Source: Ashinkailepas kermadecensis (Eukaryota; Arthropoda; Thecostraca; Neolepadidae). From it: a stretch of DNA of 64,000 nucleotides. Below are positions 20,906 to 33,257 of this stretch, piece after piece. The stretch is from NCBI GenBank assembly GCA_034440615.1, contig JAOTOM010005104.1, positions 124,001 through 188,000 of the forward strand. Reading direction: 5' to 3'. How positions within the stretch are numbered: the first letter of the stretch is position 1; each line of letters begins with the position of its first letter. The notes below the pieces were generated by a model. That model saw only the letters and a program-made list of their open reading frames with translations. It was not told the DNA's origin and did no database searches. A program made the position numbers and the translations under genes.

Positions 20906-22360
20906 CTGGCCCAGCACACCCCACTGGGACATTTTGTGCCAGTAAGGTCTGGCAGCTTCACAACGACATACTAGGTAAGTCACCACACTTATTCTCATCA
21001 TGTCACATAATTATGTTCAACAAACCTAGACAGTGCATCGCATTTCATAAAATCACGGGTTGCATAAATATCAGGAATTCACAACACGCGCTACTACAGC
21101 AAACACGTAGTTCATCCGCGCATAGCCGCGGCCATCGTGACGCGACTTTCACCTGACGGAAATACAATGATCCAAGCCAAGGCCGCGCATACTGAGCATA
21201 CAGATCCAAACCCAGATCAAGAATACCTCCCTCTAGAGAAAATAAATGACATACCTTGGACAAATCTCATCTGATTAATTCAACAATCACACCGCACATC
21301 TTCCACCAACGTACTTTCGCATACCCTTTCAATAAATACTTCCCATCACGACACCCCTCCACCTTTCAGGAGATGTTTTGTGAGCTGTATCAAGGCTATT
21401 CATCAGGTAAAACGACGCTTTATGACGTCATCTTGGACGACGAGAAAGATAGGAGGATATCGACATGTTTGTGTCGCAGCGCTTCAGTCGGACGTTATGT
21501 TGTTCTGCTTGAAAACCGTACCCACATAACAATATCATAAGGTATGTAGGCTGGTGACATGGTGCCCGGAATTGCATGTCAGTGGACAGTGGTGTAGCCA
21601 GGACTTGATCCAGGTGGTAATATGGTCATCGTTCTTCTAGATACGAACGGTCACCTGAAGAGGTTCCCTCTTTGCTGTAACGAAGTCAACTTCGGACCCC
21701 TCTTTCGGAATGCGTCTGGCTACCATGCATACTGGGATCCGGGCTCCGAGCGGATCCCAGACATTCGGCCGGCAGCTGCCGTTCCTGAAATCGGCCTTTG
21801 ACGCCTCGATTATCGGCTGTGTCCGGGGGTGTTACGCTTCGTCAGATCCGGTGCCGCCACGGCGACGGACGGCCGAAATCCTCCCCAAAACCGATCAGAT
21901 TTTGGCCACCAAAAGTATCTCTGCAATTCTCCCCCAGTGGCGCAGCCCCTGATTGGTGAATAGTGGGATAGGGCAGGCTGAGATTTGTTACAAATGTACT
22001 ATGTCGGTACCCATGGACTTGACTTCAACCCCTATTAATATTGATGGCCCTACAGAAGGGTGTTCGAATGCGGCTGAAGTCAGGGAATGGAGAAAAGAAG
22101 GATATGAAGAACATTATTTCCATGGTCCAACACATACCTAATGATGTTCGATTGTACCAAGCGAACATCATGAGGTATGTGTGGAGGGATAAGATAAGCA
22201 GATAAGGCGAGGAAGGTGGAGCGTGACCCTCGAGTCCAGCGACGCAGCCAAAATTTGGTCCAGGAGGGGGCGAACATCTGAAGTGCGCCCCCTGCCTGCC
22301 AAGCCCCCCTACTTTTCCGAAACTCCTCGGACTTCGGTCACTTTATTTTCGACGGACCCT

Positions 22361-22380
22361 ATATATATATATTTTTTTTT

Positions 22381-22425
<45 letters not shown>

Positions 22426-22427
22426 AT

Positions 22428-22513
<86 letters not shown>
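22361..22513. repeat. (TA)n microsatellite
   Basis: About 150 bp of nearly uninterrupted TA dinucleotides, with one TGTGTATGGA break near 22419. Open frames over it are not genes. Confidence 0.97.
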
Positions 22514-22519
<6 letters not shown>

Positions 22520-22817
22520 ATCTACTAGGCAAAGATGGTTAAATACGTGGGACAATAATGCACTACGAGCTGGTGTGGCTCATTGCTGCTTTCCATGGAC
22601 ACAATTGCTTTTTCTGCTATCCGCTACTTCAAACATAGTTGAATAGGGAAGATGTTCATGATAAGGGTGGGCCTAGTGGCGCAAACAGGATTTTCCTAAG
22701 GGGGACCATCGAAAGGAGGAAACAGACAGAGCGTTTGACGCGCGAAGCGCGTCGAAAATTTGGGGTGTTGTGTGGTGACTATCTAAAAGTTTCTTGCTTG
22801 ATCTAGTATATTTTTGG

Positions 22818-22982
22818 TTACTGGATGGTCATTGGTATTACGACACAACCAATACGACCATTTAATCATGTAGCGTCGCCAATCTCTCACGCCGATTGGC
22901 TGCGGGTGAAGAGTAGCGACAGGTGAGACTCGAACCCACAATCTTTAGATTGTGAGACGGGCATCTTACTTGTTTGGTTGTT
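22818..22982 (-). repeat. tRNA-headed SINE, 5'-truncated copy
   Basis: The - strand contains ATGCCCGTCTCACAATCTAA, the B box GGGTTCGAGTCTCACCTGTC, then GCCAATCGGCGTGAGAGATT and GGCGACGCTACATGA. It matches the full copies at 38952 and 47696 but lacks the first ~20 bases. Confidence 0.8.
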
Positions 22983-23292
22983 AAAGGGGGAGCTCCGTGG
23001 ATCCCCACGGCTGTGCCTCTGATGGGGCCCATATTATTGCACCTTTTCAACACCGTCACACTTTCTCAAAATGAGGTGTGAATACTAATGGGAAATAAGA
23101 AGTGTCAGATTTGAGGACAGGTGAAGGACTAGCAATATGCCTGACCAGCTATGCCGAACAGATAGCGCCCTGCGAATTATTATTCTTTCTTCTTGCTTAG
23201 CCGGTGTCGCCTGGCCCAAGGCGAAGCAACTGGCACCACTGGAGCGGCCATCGTCACAGCTATCGCTGGGCTGCTGGAGCAGCTATGGTCAC

Positions 23293-23828
23293 TGTGGAGT
23301 CCGTACACTCCACACTGTATGGATGGCAAGTTGCCACAAACTTGTGCGTGTAGAATATTGCTTGTATTTGCAGAGACGTGAGATTCAAAGTCAGCTGCAA
23401 ATACAAGCAATATTCTACACGCACAAGTTTGTGGCAACTTGCCATCCATACAGTGTGGAGTGTACGGACTCCACAATTGGTGACCCCGACGTCGGGACGG
23501 CTTGAATCACGTCGGGACGGCTTGAATCACGTCGGGACGGCTTGAATCGCGTCGGGACGGCTGGAATCACGTCGGGACGGCTTGAATCGCGTCGGGACGG
23601 CTTGAATCACGTTGGGACGGCTTCAGATCACGTCGGGGTCACCAATTGTGGAGTCCGTACACTCCACACTGTATGGATGGCAAGTTGCCACAAACTTGTG
23701 CGTGTAGAATATTGCTTGTATTTGCAGAGACTTTGAATCTCACGTCTCTGCAAATACAAGCAATATTCTACACGCACAAGTTTGTGGCAACTTGCCATCC
23801 ATACAGTGTGGAGTGTACGGACTCCACA
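23293..23828. mobile_element. Paired 183-bp hairpins around a 20-bp minisatellite (LTR-like foldback)
   Basis: Each of 23293-23475 and 23647-23828 is a near-perfect hairpin starting TGTGGAGTCCGTACACTCCA. The second is the reverse complement of the first, down to the flipped centre (GACGTGAGATTCAAAGTC versus GACTTTGAATCTCACGTC). Just inside each hairpin is ATTGGTGACCCCGACGT, resembling the primer-binding region next to an LTR. The centre (23489-23638) holds about seven copies of GTCGGGACGGCTTGAATCAC. Confidence 0.85.
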
Positions 23829-23939
23829 ACTCAACTGGGAGAGCTGTGGCCGCTTGGGCGGTCGTCACTGCCAGGATAGCTGTGGCCGCTGGGGCGACCG
23901 TGGCCACAGGACCGGCCGCCGCCGCTGAGGTTGCGGTGG

Positions 23940-25320
23940 GTGACCTTCCCAGTTCTTGGCAGCAATAATGGCTCTCAAGGATATCTTATCTCTGGGGCTG
24001 GCCTTCAATATTCCTCGCACCCACCACCAGTTCTCAAGGACTCACTTAGCTCTCAGAGGGCCCAGGTCCCTTAGGTGCCAATCCCAAAGTTCAGGAACAT
24101 CCCAGTCTAGTCCTTTTAAGCTCTCAGGGAACCTATTCATCCGTTAGGAGCTTCTTTCATCTTGCATGTACCATTCCCAGTCTTGGACAAAATTGTCTAG
24201 CTTTCAGGGGAATGCTGCAGCTCTGAGACAGACTTCACAATGTCTAGCAAATATCGCCAGCTCTGGGAACTCTTCTTAGCTCTTAGTGGCTCTGTTCATC
24301 CCTCAATGTCCATCCCAGACCTCAGGGGCATCACAGTTCGGTCCGCTCCAGTTCTCAGGGGACGGCCCTAGTCCTCGACAACCCTTCGGGCTAGCAACAA
24401 CATTCTAGCTCTGAAACTAGCTCTCGGTTTTCCTCACAACCATCGCTAGTCCTTAGGGACTCTATTTAGATCTCGGGGCCCTGCCTTTCTCATAGGGACC
24501 CCATCCAAGTCCCTTTGGCATCCCACTCCAGTTCTCTCTTGCGCTCAGTGACAATTTTACATCATCAAGGGTCCTTTCCAGCTGCTATGGGCCCTTCCTT
24601 GTCCTTGACAGTCTTTTTAGCTTCAAGGACTTTCTAGCTCTGACGTTGGCTCTCGGTATTCTTCACAACCATCACTAGCCTTAGGGACTCTTCTTAGCTC
24701 TCGGGGGTGGGGTGGGGGGGGGCTCTGTTGGCTCTCGAGAGCCCTCTCAAGCTGCTAGGCGCCCGTCCTATGTTATAGACAGCTCTTGTGGTTTCAACAA
24801 CATTCTAGCTCATTCTAGCTCTGAGGCTGGCCTCATCTCAATCTCCAGCGAACATGGATTTTGTATCCTCTTAGGGATCTTGTTCATCCATTAGGAGCCG
24901 CTCTCAACCTCAAAAGAATCCCAGTCCAGTCCTCTCTGACTCTCACGAGATCCTCTTCATCCAGCAGGGCCCTCCCCTGCTTGTAGGGGCTCAGCACAGT
25001 GCTAAATAATACTGTCTAGCTCTCATCTCAGGGGCATTTTAGATCTCAGATGGGCCCTCACTAGTCCTCTTCAGCTCTTAAGGTTCTGTTCATCCCTCAG
25101 GGGTCCTTGCAAACCCAAAGAGCATCCCATCCTTCTCTGACCCCCAGGTGCCCTATGCATTCCTCAGCTGTTAGGGGTTCATTCTAGCTGAGACTACTCT
25201 TTCCAGCTGGTATGAGCATTCCAGCTCTCCGGCGGGTCCTCTCTTGTTTTCACGGCCCTTGTTAGCCCTCAGGGTGAACGTTTTCAGGTCTCATGGGCTC
25301 TTTCCACGCAAGCTGTTAGA
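23940..25320. repeat. Degenerate low-order repeat rich in AGCTCTCAGGG
   Basis: The phrases TCTAGCTCTGAG, AGCTCTCAGGGG, TTCATCC.TCAGG and CAGTCCTCT recur every few tens of bases without a strict period, like an old minisatellite. No exon is seen. Confidence 0.55.
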
Positions 25321-25355
25321 TGCACATACATTTTTATCGGTTATATCTCTGCCCC

Positions 25356-26292
25356 TTAACACGCGCCCTGGAGGGCCTCTGAGAATTACGCGCACTGGAG
25401 GGGGGGGGGGGCGGATTCCGCCACCCCCTAAGATCTCGGCTCCTATTAAAGCTGGAGGAACGAAATTCGCAGGGTGGATGGGCACGGTAGTGAACTCTAT
25501 TGTGTGCAATTTTCGTGACCTTAGGTCAATATCTTCAAGGTCAAATGAGGTCAGATTGGCAAAATGTTCCGGTTTTGCGTGGCTTGGCTTGTCATCGTTA
25601 TGGATCGCTGTGATTGTGTCTAAATGCTCAAAAATGGGCATCAATGATGTTTTGGACATTACTAATGATGCAATGCAGATGCTAGACCCAACATTTGACC
25701 TCAGGTCACCTATATAGCACCACTTTATCAGGTCAGTTACCTGTTCCAGTTACCGGAACCGGCCGCCCGCCCGACTGCTCCGTCGGGCAGCTCGGAGCAA
25801 TCGGCTTCGTGAAGAAGGGAGTAAAGTACATGAATAAAGTATGGAAACGCAATGAAAAACAGTACAAATGACAACCAGTAGTGCATTTATGGCAACATTC
25901 CAGCTTTTCAAGTTTGGTTCCATTAACCTGTCATGAACTTGACCTGACTTGACCTTGGTGACCTAACATGACCTTGAAACTATACAGCATATCAATATGC
26001 ATCAAACAAGTCGCTAGTGTTGTCTAGAACACTTCCCTTTTGTCAATATACTGGAAGTGCATCAGCGCCGATTTTTTTGGTCTGGCGCTATAACATTTTT
26101 TGACTTTAGCGGCCCCTAACTTGAAAAATTTTCGGCCGATTTCGATTGTTCTTGCTTTAAACGACGCGCCGTTCATTTCTAAGCAGGTACACCGAAAATT
26201 GCGTATATCGCCCGGTAAAATCTGCAGTTATTTGCGAAAAACCGGAGGGGTGGGCGGATTTCGCCCCCCCCCCCCTCCAGTGCGCGTGTTAA
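25356..26292. mobile_element. TTAA-type inverted-repeat element, copy 2 (best preserved)
   Basis: TTAACACGCGCCCTGGAGGG at the left and CCTCCAGTGCGCGTGTTAA at the right give intact inverted ends and TTAA on both sides, the target duplication typical of piggyBac-like elements. At 937 bp it has no transposase and is probably non-autonomous. G/C homopolymer runs sit just inside both ends (25400 and 26268). Confidence 0.85.
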
Positions 26293-26299
26293 CCCTCTC

Positions 26300-26990
26300 C
26301 GGTCAGATCCTCACACCCCGTCTCGGTGGGGGGGGGGGGGGATAACCCCCTCTAATCTCAAAACTAAGCGTCGCACGAAAACGAAAGAGGTGTCATCGGA
26401 AAGCGCTCGACGAGTAGGGCCAGACACCACTCCCATTTTTTTCCTCAAAGGTGACGTCATTAGGGGGCCTAGATTTTCACGACTTACATAATGTTTTTGG
26501 CTCTGGGGAGTTCATTTTGGGGGAGATTTGAAAAACCCAAAATTATTTGGCGTCATCAGAAAAGGAAGACGAAATTGACCAGGGACATACAATTTTTGGC
26601 CACCCAAAATAAACATTTGTTTGAAATTTCAAAATTTTGAGTTTTAAAGTTTTCTTTAATTTCTATTTCCTAATGGGTACAGCGGACATAAAAACGGTGT
26701 TCGAAGTCAACTTGCACTAATAAAAAATGCTTACTTTAGCCATAATCTTCGATTTAACTCTAATGGGCAAATATGCAAAACAAATAAGTAAAAAAAAACG
26801 GAAAAAAATTCCCTGGTGCGTTTTGTTATGTCCCTCAAGATAAGCAAACGTTGAAAGTTTCATTAAAATATCTTTATCCGTTAAAGCGTGACGACTGGTT
26901 TAACTTTTTGGGGACGTGACCTCACTTGACCTTCACTAACTCGTTGACCCTAGATGACCTGACCTCAAAATTTTGACACAACATGCCAAA
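26300..26990. repeat. Repeat block that accompanies the TTAA element, copy 2
   Basis: Collinear counterpart of 15376-16060, starting directly after the element's right TTAA. Bases 26991-27180 are unassigned. Confidence 0.7.
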
Positions 26991-27189
26991 TTGATGTGAC
27001 AAAAGGTATGCCGAATTTCGGCGCGCTGCCTCGCGCCGTTCTTTCACTATCTACGGAAAACCTTAAGGGGGATAACAACCCCCGAGACGGCGCGGGTTAA
27101 GGCGGTTGCCTGGAGGACCACATCAGAATCGCCAGGTGGGCGCATACCCCTTTATCCCTTGGACACGTCATTACTTTTTAGCAGTCCGG

Positions 27190-28420
27190 GCCCCTCCATG
27201 GGCTCAGAGGTCCATTACGTAGCACCGGGAACCCTTCGCTTCAGCCCCGGTCGTCTCCGTAGCTCGGGGGCCTCTTTATCGGCCTGAGGTCCGCTGTCAG
27301 CTCTGAGCCCCTCTTCGTCAGCGTGAGCCAAAACCGACCCAGTGGCTCTGCACGTTCGGCCCGGGCCCCTATCCGTCGGCTCAGGGCCCATCTTTCACGG
27401 CTCCAGGGCACTCCGTCCGTCCGGAGTCCCCTCTTCAAAAGATTGGTCCTCCTCTTTCACTGTGCGGTTCCGACCCTAATCGGCTCAGGAGCCCTTCACA
27501 CCGGCTCTTGGCCCTCTCCGCCGGGCCCGGGGGTCCTCCCGCGGCTAGGGTTCCTCTCCATCGGCGCAGGGGCCCTCCTAAGCGATCCAGGTCCTCCTTT
27601 GTCAAGCCGGAGGCCCTCTTTCAACAGCATGGGTCCCCTCCATCAGGTTAGGAGCCCTTGGCGTCTTGGGCCCCGTCCGCCGGCCAATTGGCCCTTTATG
27701 ACGGCCCAAGGTCATTTCCGGCAACTAGGGCCCTTTCCGTCGTCTCTTTGAAGACCCAGGAAATTTACCGGCAAGCCGGAGACTCCTTTTCAAACGCTTG
27801 GGCCCTGTCCATCAAGCCAGGGGCCCTTTCTCAGCTTAGGCTCCGCCGACAGCCCAGGGACCCTTCATATTGGCTCGGGCCCTCTGAGTCAGGCCAAAAG
27901 CCCTTCCAACTATCCGGGACCCCTTCCGTCGATTTAGAAGCCCTTCACGTTAGCCTAGCCAACGGCCCTCAGCATCTTTCTGAGGGCACTCTCCGTTGGC
28001 TCGGGCTCTCTTCATCGGCCGGGACCCTTTCCGTCAGCCTGGCCCCTTTCGTCGTTCCAGGTGCCATACACGTCGGCCCAGGGGCACTTCAAGTAGGCCA
28101 GTGGCCCTGCACGTCAGCCCAGGGGTCCCTAACGTTGGCCCAGGGACCCTTCACGTCGGATCAGGGACCCTCCACGTCGGTCCAGGGACCCATCAAGTCG
28201 ACCCAAGGGCTCTGCACGTTGTCCCAGGGGCCCTTCACGTTGGTCCAGGGGCCCCTCACGTCGGCCCAGGGACCCTTGACGTTAGCCCAGAGGCCCTTCA
28301 CGTTGTCCCAGAGGCCAATTACGTCGGTCCAGGGGCCCTTCACGTCGGCCCTGGTGCCCTCACGTCGGCTCAGGGGCCCTTCACGTCGGCACAGGGTGAC
28401 CTGGTGGGCCCCATGTACTG
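27190..28420. repeat. GC-rich degenerate ~30-bp minisatellite
   Basis: GGCCCTTCACGTCGGCCCAG-like units recur about every 30 bp. They are clearest at 28050-28400 and increasingly degenerate to the left. The period keeps frames open on both strands (Gly/Pro/Leu-rich), which should not be read as genes. A TIR-like TGGCTACGCCACTGG follows at 28484. Confidence 0.8.
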
Positions 28421-30459
28421 CCTCATGCCTCGAGGGGCCCTGCGTGCCCCTCGGACCCTCCAGGGGGCTGCCCTTTCGCTCTCTGGCTACGCCACTGGAC
28501 TCCGGTTATATACTCAATGCTCTACCCAGCCTTCATACAATTTTCCCTTATAGGCACTGTTCGACAGTGAAGGGATATGTTTGACTAAAAAATACGTAAT
28601 ATGCTCATGAATTCATAACGGACAGGCAAGGCACATTTCGATGTCAAGCATAAATGAATCTTTTAAACAGCTATTTGTTCTTGGCATGAAATGACACGTT
28701 TTCTGTACCTCGCACTTCGAAAATTGCGTCCCACTGTGCACTTAGTGCACTAACCAATGAAGTTGATGCGCCCAAAAACCATAATAACTAACACTTATCC
28801 AAGGAAGGAAAAACTTCGCTCTACTGTGACGCAACGCTACCAGACTCACTCTGATGGTGACGGAGTAATATAGGAACGTTGTCACGGTGCTTTGTACTTT
28901 GATGGTGGTGACTTGATTCCAAGGTAACTAGGCACCTGCCTGCGCAGTTACGTGCGGGTGTTGCTTCAAGATGTTCATTGTGAAAACCGTTTTTCATGGA
29001 ATATCGCTTTGGAGAAAATGATGCCGTTCTTGGGAAAAATTGTGTTTCACTTGCTTCTTTTACAATTACCGATACTCTATATTTCCTTTGTCTCATTTTC
29101 ATTTCCAATTCACTGTTCTGTAGGGCTGCTTTTCTGTCATGTAGGTACTTACCTACCTACGTGGTACAATATTATGTTTTGGTTGGGTTAAAAGGCAAAT
29201 GCTGTATCAGATTGCTTATAGCACCAAATGTAACAAGCCCTGAACATATAGCCAACAACCTAGGTTTATACCTATGTGGGTATTATTGTGTTTTAAGGTG
29301 GTAACAATACAAACAGATGTGGGGATTTTAGCAGGTGTGCAGGGATTTTAACTCCCACCTTTGGGGCTGAACCACCACGAGCCGTGGACGTGCAACGAAA
29401 TGTTTTATACGAGATTTCCCACTCTGTGTCCTTAACACAGGAAAGCCAATCCATCTTACATTGCCAATGGGGCAGACTTCCGTGCTGGATAAAGTCATAC
29501 AGTGTTGAGGCTTAATAAGAGCCACAGGGGCCCATCTGGGTTAAGCCTATCTAGAAAAGATACTAGAAAGGTACATGCTCTCACCCCAATCAATCCATTA
29601 ACTCAAATTCCTCAACAATTACGAACTCCTCCAATCATACCTATTGTGCTGCCATAGCCAATCTCATCAGTATCACATCCTTGAAGGCAGGTGATGAATC
29701 TACTGCTAGGTACACTCTACCTAAAGTTATAAAGCATTTCAACTTAATAAGAGACCCTGGGCCCATCCAGTTTGTAAATGGAAAATACCATAAGCCTGGT
29801 AGAAAACCATTACCACATCCTGAAGGAACCATGCACCAATATCCCACATACCTATCAATGCCTTACCAATAATTTTCAAACTGCATCTATGCCTGCTTAA
29901 AGGGATATGTGCAGTGCACACTTACTTAGCATAAATCTCACCCCATCCATCACAAATTAGAACTCAATAACAAGATTTTCCTGTCTAAAAAAAATTTCCA
30001 CCCTACTTTTAAATACATTCAATGAGGAACTCCCCACATCAGCAGGCAGCCTATTCCGCTGATCAAGAACCCTTTGACTGAAGACCTGTTATTGCTTAAC
30101 TGTCCTACACCTCAACTTTTGTAACCTGAATTGATGACTCCTATGTGATACTCTAAACTGAAGACCACCATTCAAATTGACCTGATCTAGTCCTTTAGCA
30201 ATTTTGTACATTTCAGTCATGTACCCCCCTTAATCTCCTATACTTGAGTGAGTACATATCTAATGCCACAAGCCTTTCTCCATATTCTAAGTTACTTATT
30301 CTACTGATGAGCCTAGTTCTTTGTGCTGTACTCTTTCTAACAATTCTGTCTTTTTCTAGGTAGGGGCTCCATGCTTGTATGTAATATTCCAAGTGGGGTT
30401 GCACATATGCTAAGTACAGTTTTTTTTAATGACTTCCTTGCTCTTATATATCACACTTC

Positions 30460-30689
30460 GATCTTGTTTACCCAGGCGAGATCTTAGATACTTTGTATTT
30501 CACAATGCATTTCACCCCATGACGTGTCATTCTGACTGATTTCCGCTTGCTCTCGCTGTTTGATGATGTGACTTCCATTTCACTGTTTGCCTGACGATGT
30601 TGCTTGCATTTCACTGTTTCACTGACAATGTTATGGGTGCTGCATGACCGACACAGTCGATGCACCCCTAAACTCCAATAACTAACTAA
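30460..30689. mobile_element. SINE inserted in the LINE, with 16-bp target duplication
   Basis: Flanked by TTATATATCACACTTC (30444-30459) and TTATATATCTCACTTC (30690-30705), one mismatch in 16. The right end GCACCCCTAAACTCCAATAA + CTAACTAA resembles tails at 47630 and 28760. Removing it and the TTAA element rejoins the LINE reading frame. Confidence 0.8.
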
Positions 30690-30764
30690 TTATATATCTC
30701 ACTTCTATTAACATGTGCCCTGGAGGGCCTCTGGAATTCGGCCTGGAGGGGGGGGGCCCCCCCC

Positions 30765-30939
30765 CTAAGACTCCGCCCTAGAAAAGGGAGAAAAAAAATA
30801 GGAGGGGGGGGGGGGGGGGAAGAAACCCAATTGGGGAATTTTACCCTAGAGAAAAAAAAACAAAAAAAAAAAAAGAAAAAATGGGAAAAAAAACCCCGCT
30901 TTTGGGGGGGGGGGCGCCTCCCTATATAAAGAAAAAAAA

Positions 30940-31023
<84 letters not shown>

Positions 31024-31129
31024 AACCCAACCCCACAAAACAACACCAAAAAAAAAAAGAAACCAACCCCATTAACCAAAAACAACCCCCCCCCCCAAAA
31101 CCCCCCGGGCGGGCAAAAAAAAAAAAAAA

Positions 31130-31201
<72 letters not shown>

Positions 31202-31480
31202 TTTGTAAAATTATAGTGCACTGGACTTGCTGACTTGACCTTAGGACTAAGACCTTAACTATACAGCATATCATAGCTCAACAACTCCTAGTTGCTAACA
31301 CCCCTTTGTCAGTATACTGGGAGCGCATCTGGCCGATTTTTGTGGTTTGGGCTATAAATTTTTTTTTTTGGGAAAAAAAACAAAAATAAAGCAGGTACAC
31401 CAAAATCTATATACAAAAATTTTTTTTAAAAAAAGGGGGGGGGGGGGTTTTCCCCCCCCCCCCCTAATTAGAAAAAAATT
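30765..31480. other. Homopolymer-dominated stretch, probably corrupted sequence
   Basis: Runs of ~80 A (30939-31022 and 31118-31199), many G/C runs of 8-13 and almost no normal sequence, in a place where sister copies of the element have ordinary sequence. Recognisable element sequence returns at 31201-31370. This pattern suits a failed consensus or polymerase slippage better than biology. Confidence 0.75.
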
Positions 31481-32243
31481 AAGGGGGGGCCCCCTAAGAT
31501 CTCGGCTCCTATTACAGCTGGAGAAACGAAATTCGCAGGGTGGATGGGTATGGTAGTGAACTCTATTGTGTGCAAATTTCATGACAGGTCAATATCTTCA
31601 AGGTCAAATGAGGTCACATTTGTCCAAATTTTCTTGTTTTGCATGGCTTGGCTTGTCATTGTCATGGATCGCTGTGAGTGTGTTTAAATGCTCCAAAATG
31701 GTCACCAATGATGTTTTGGACATTACTAATGATGCAATGCAGATGCTAGATCCAACATTTGACCTCAGGTCACCTATATAGCAACACTTTATCAGGTCAG
31801 TTACCTGTTCCAGTTACCGGAACCGGGCCGCCTGCCTGACTGCTCCGTCGGGCAGATCAGCGCAATCGGCTTTGTGAAGAAAAGAGTGAAGTGCATGAAT
31901 AAAGTATGGAAACACAATGACTATCAGTACAAATGACAAACAGTAGTGCATTTATGACAACATTCCAGTTGATCAAGTTTGGTTCCATTAACCTATCATG
32001 AACTTGACCTGACTTGACCTCGGTGACCTAACATGACCTTGAAACTATATAGGATAGCAATATACATCAAACAAGTCACTAGTATTGCCAAGAACATACT
32101 TTTGCGAATATACGGGAAGCGCATCAGCGCCGATTTTTGTGGTCTGGTGCTAGGATTTTTTTAACTTTAACTTTAACTTCTTTTTTTACTTTACTTTTTT
32201 TACTCTAACTTGAAAATTTTCGGCCGATTTCCATTTTCTTGCT

Positions 32244-33257
32244 TTAACCCGTGCACGTCCGGGGGGGGCAGATATCTGCCCCCCCTGCGGTTTTTCCTAC
32301 TTTGCCGCCATACTAATCGGGTTAGCAAAGCCAAACCTCGCATGGCTGCTCATTGGTCTTTTCCGCATATCCTCAGAAATTTTTGACCCTGGGTCATCTC
32401 AAGTCAGGTCACCAGGTCAGGCGAAGTGACCTAACGTCCCTCCGAGTTCTAGGTGGCATTACTCCCACAATAATTGGGCGATTTATTTCAAACTTATATC
32501 ACGTCATGATCTTATCAGGGTCTATAATATGTATATCACGGTTTTTTCGTAGCGTTGACCTCAGGTCAGGTCATGGCCATGGCTTACCCATTATAGGCCT
32601 ATGGAAAAATATACAAATGTTTCCTGGTTACATATTTGCTCCCGGAATGACCTCCAACCGTTATGGCGTGTAGTTGGAAGCTATTCGCAATGCTATCGCT
32701 GACATTTTTGCTCAGTGGCCCCACCAAGGTCAGCTGAGGTCACCTGAAATCACTAGCACATTTTTGCGCACTATATCGCAATGCATTGAGCTAGAAGGCT
32801 GAAATTACCGTCATTGTGCTTGTGTCGCCAAGACGTGTCGATTGATATATTACATGACCTCCCTACTCTACCCCATGACCTTGACCTGAGGTCATTGTTT
32901 CTGTGACCCATCTGTTGACCTGACCTTAAATTACACAGCGTATGTCGATAGCACATTTCAAGGGCTGTCGAATAGCATTTGCAGTTTGTTTCTATCTGTT
33001 ACAGGTCCTGAGATATGTGCCAATATCTGAGGGTCCCACCCGGTCTGGTCGAATTTGACATGATGACCCAGTGACCTAAATATTGACCTGAGCGAGAAAA
33101 TGACCGAAATACTTTCGATAGAGCTTGCCACCAGCTATCCAAAGCCGTTTTCTGTTTGTCGCTACCTAGCATAGTTCTCGAGATCTTAGGGGGGGCAGAC
33201 ATCTGCCCCCCCCGGACATGCGAAGTTGGCGCGGACCGCCGGACGTGCGAGTGTTAA
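32244..33257. mobile_element. Second TTAA-flanked element nested in the first
   Basis: TTAACCCGTGCACGTCCGG at the left and CCGGACGTGCGAGTGTTAA at the right form inverted ends. Sister copies of the host element read CTTTAAACGACGCGCC at this point, so the target was TTAA. Near each end lies a palindrome, GGGGGGGCAGAT plus ATCTGCCCCCCC at the left and the same with one change at 33185-33210. The 1014-bp interior (GACCTCAGGTCAGGTCATGG etc.) is non-coding. Confidence 0.85.

Noticed and set aside
22223..22555. Tyr-Ile repeat frames
   Set aside because: Translation of a (TA)n microsatellite.
27658..28584. 308-residue repetitive frame
   Set aside because: It derives from the ~30-bp GC-rich minisatellite; a parallel frame and the reverse strand are also open.
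30686..31274. Poly-Phe frames on the - strand
   Set aside because: Translation of poly-A runs in probably corrupted sequence.
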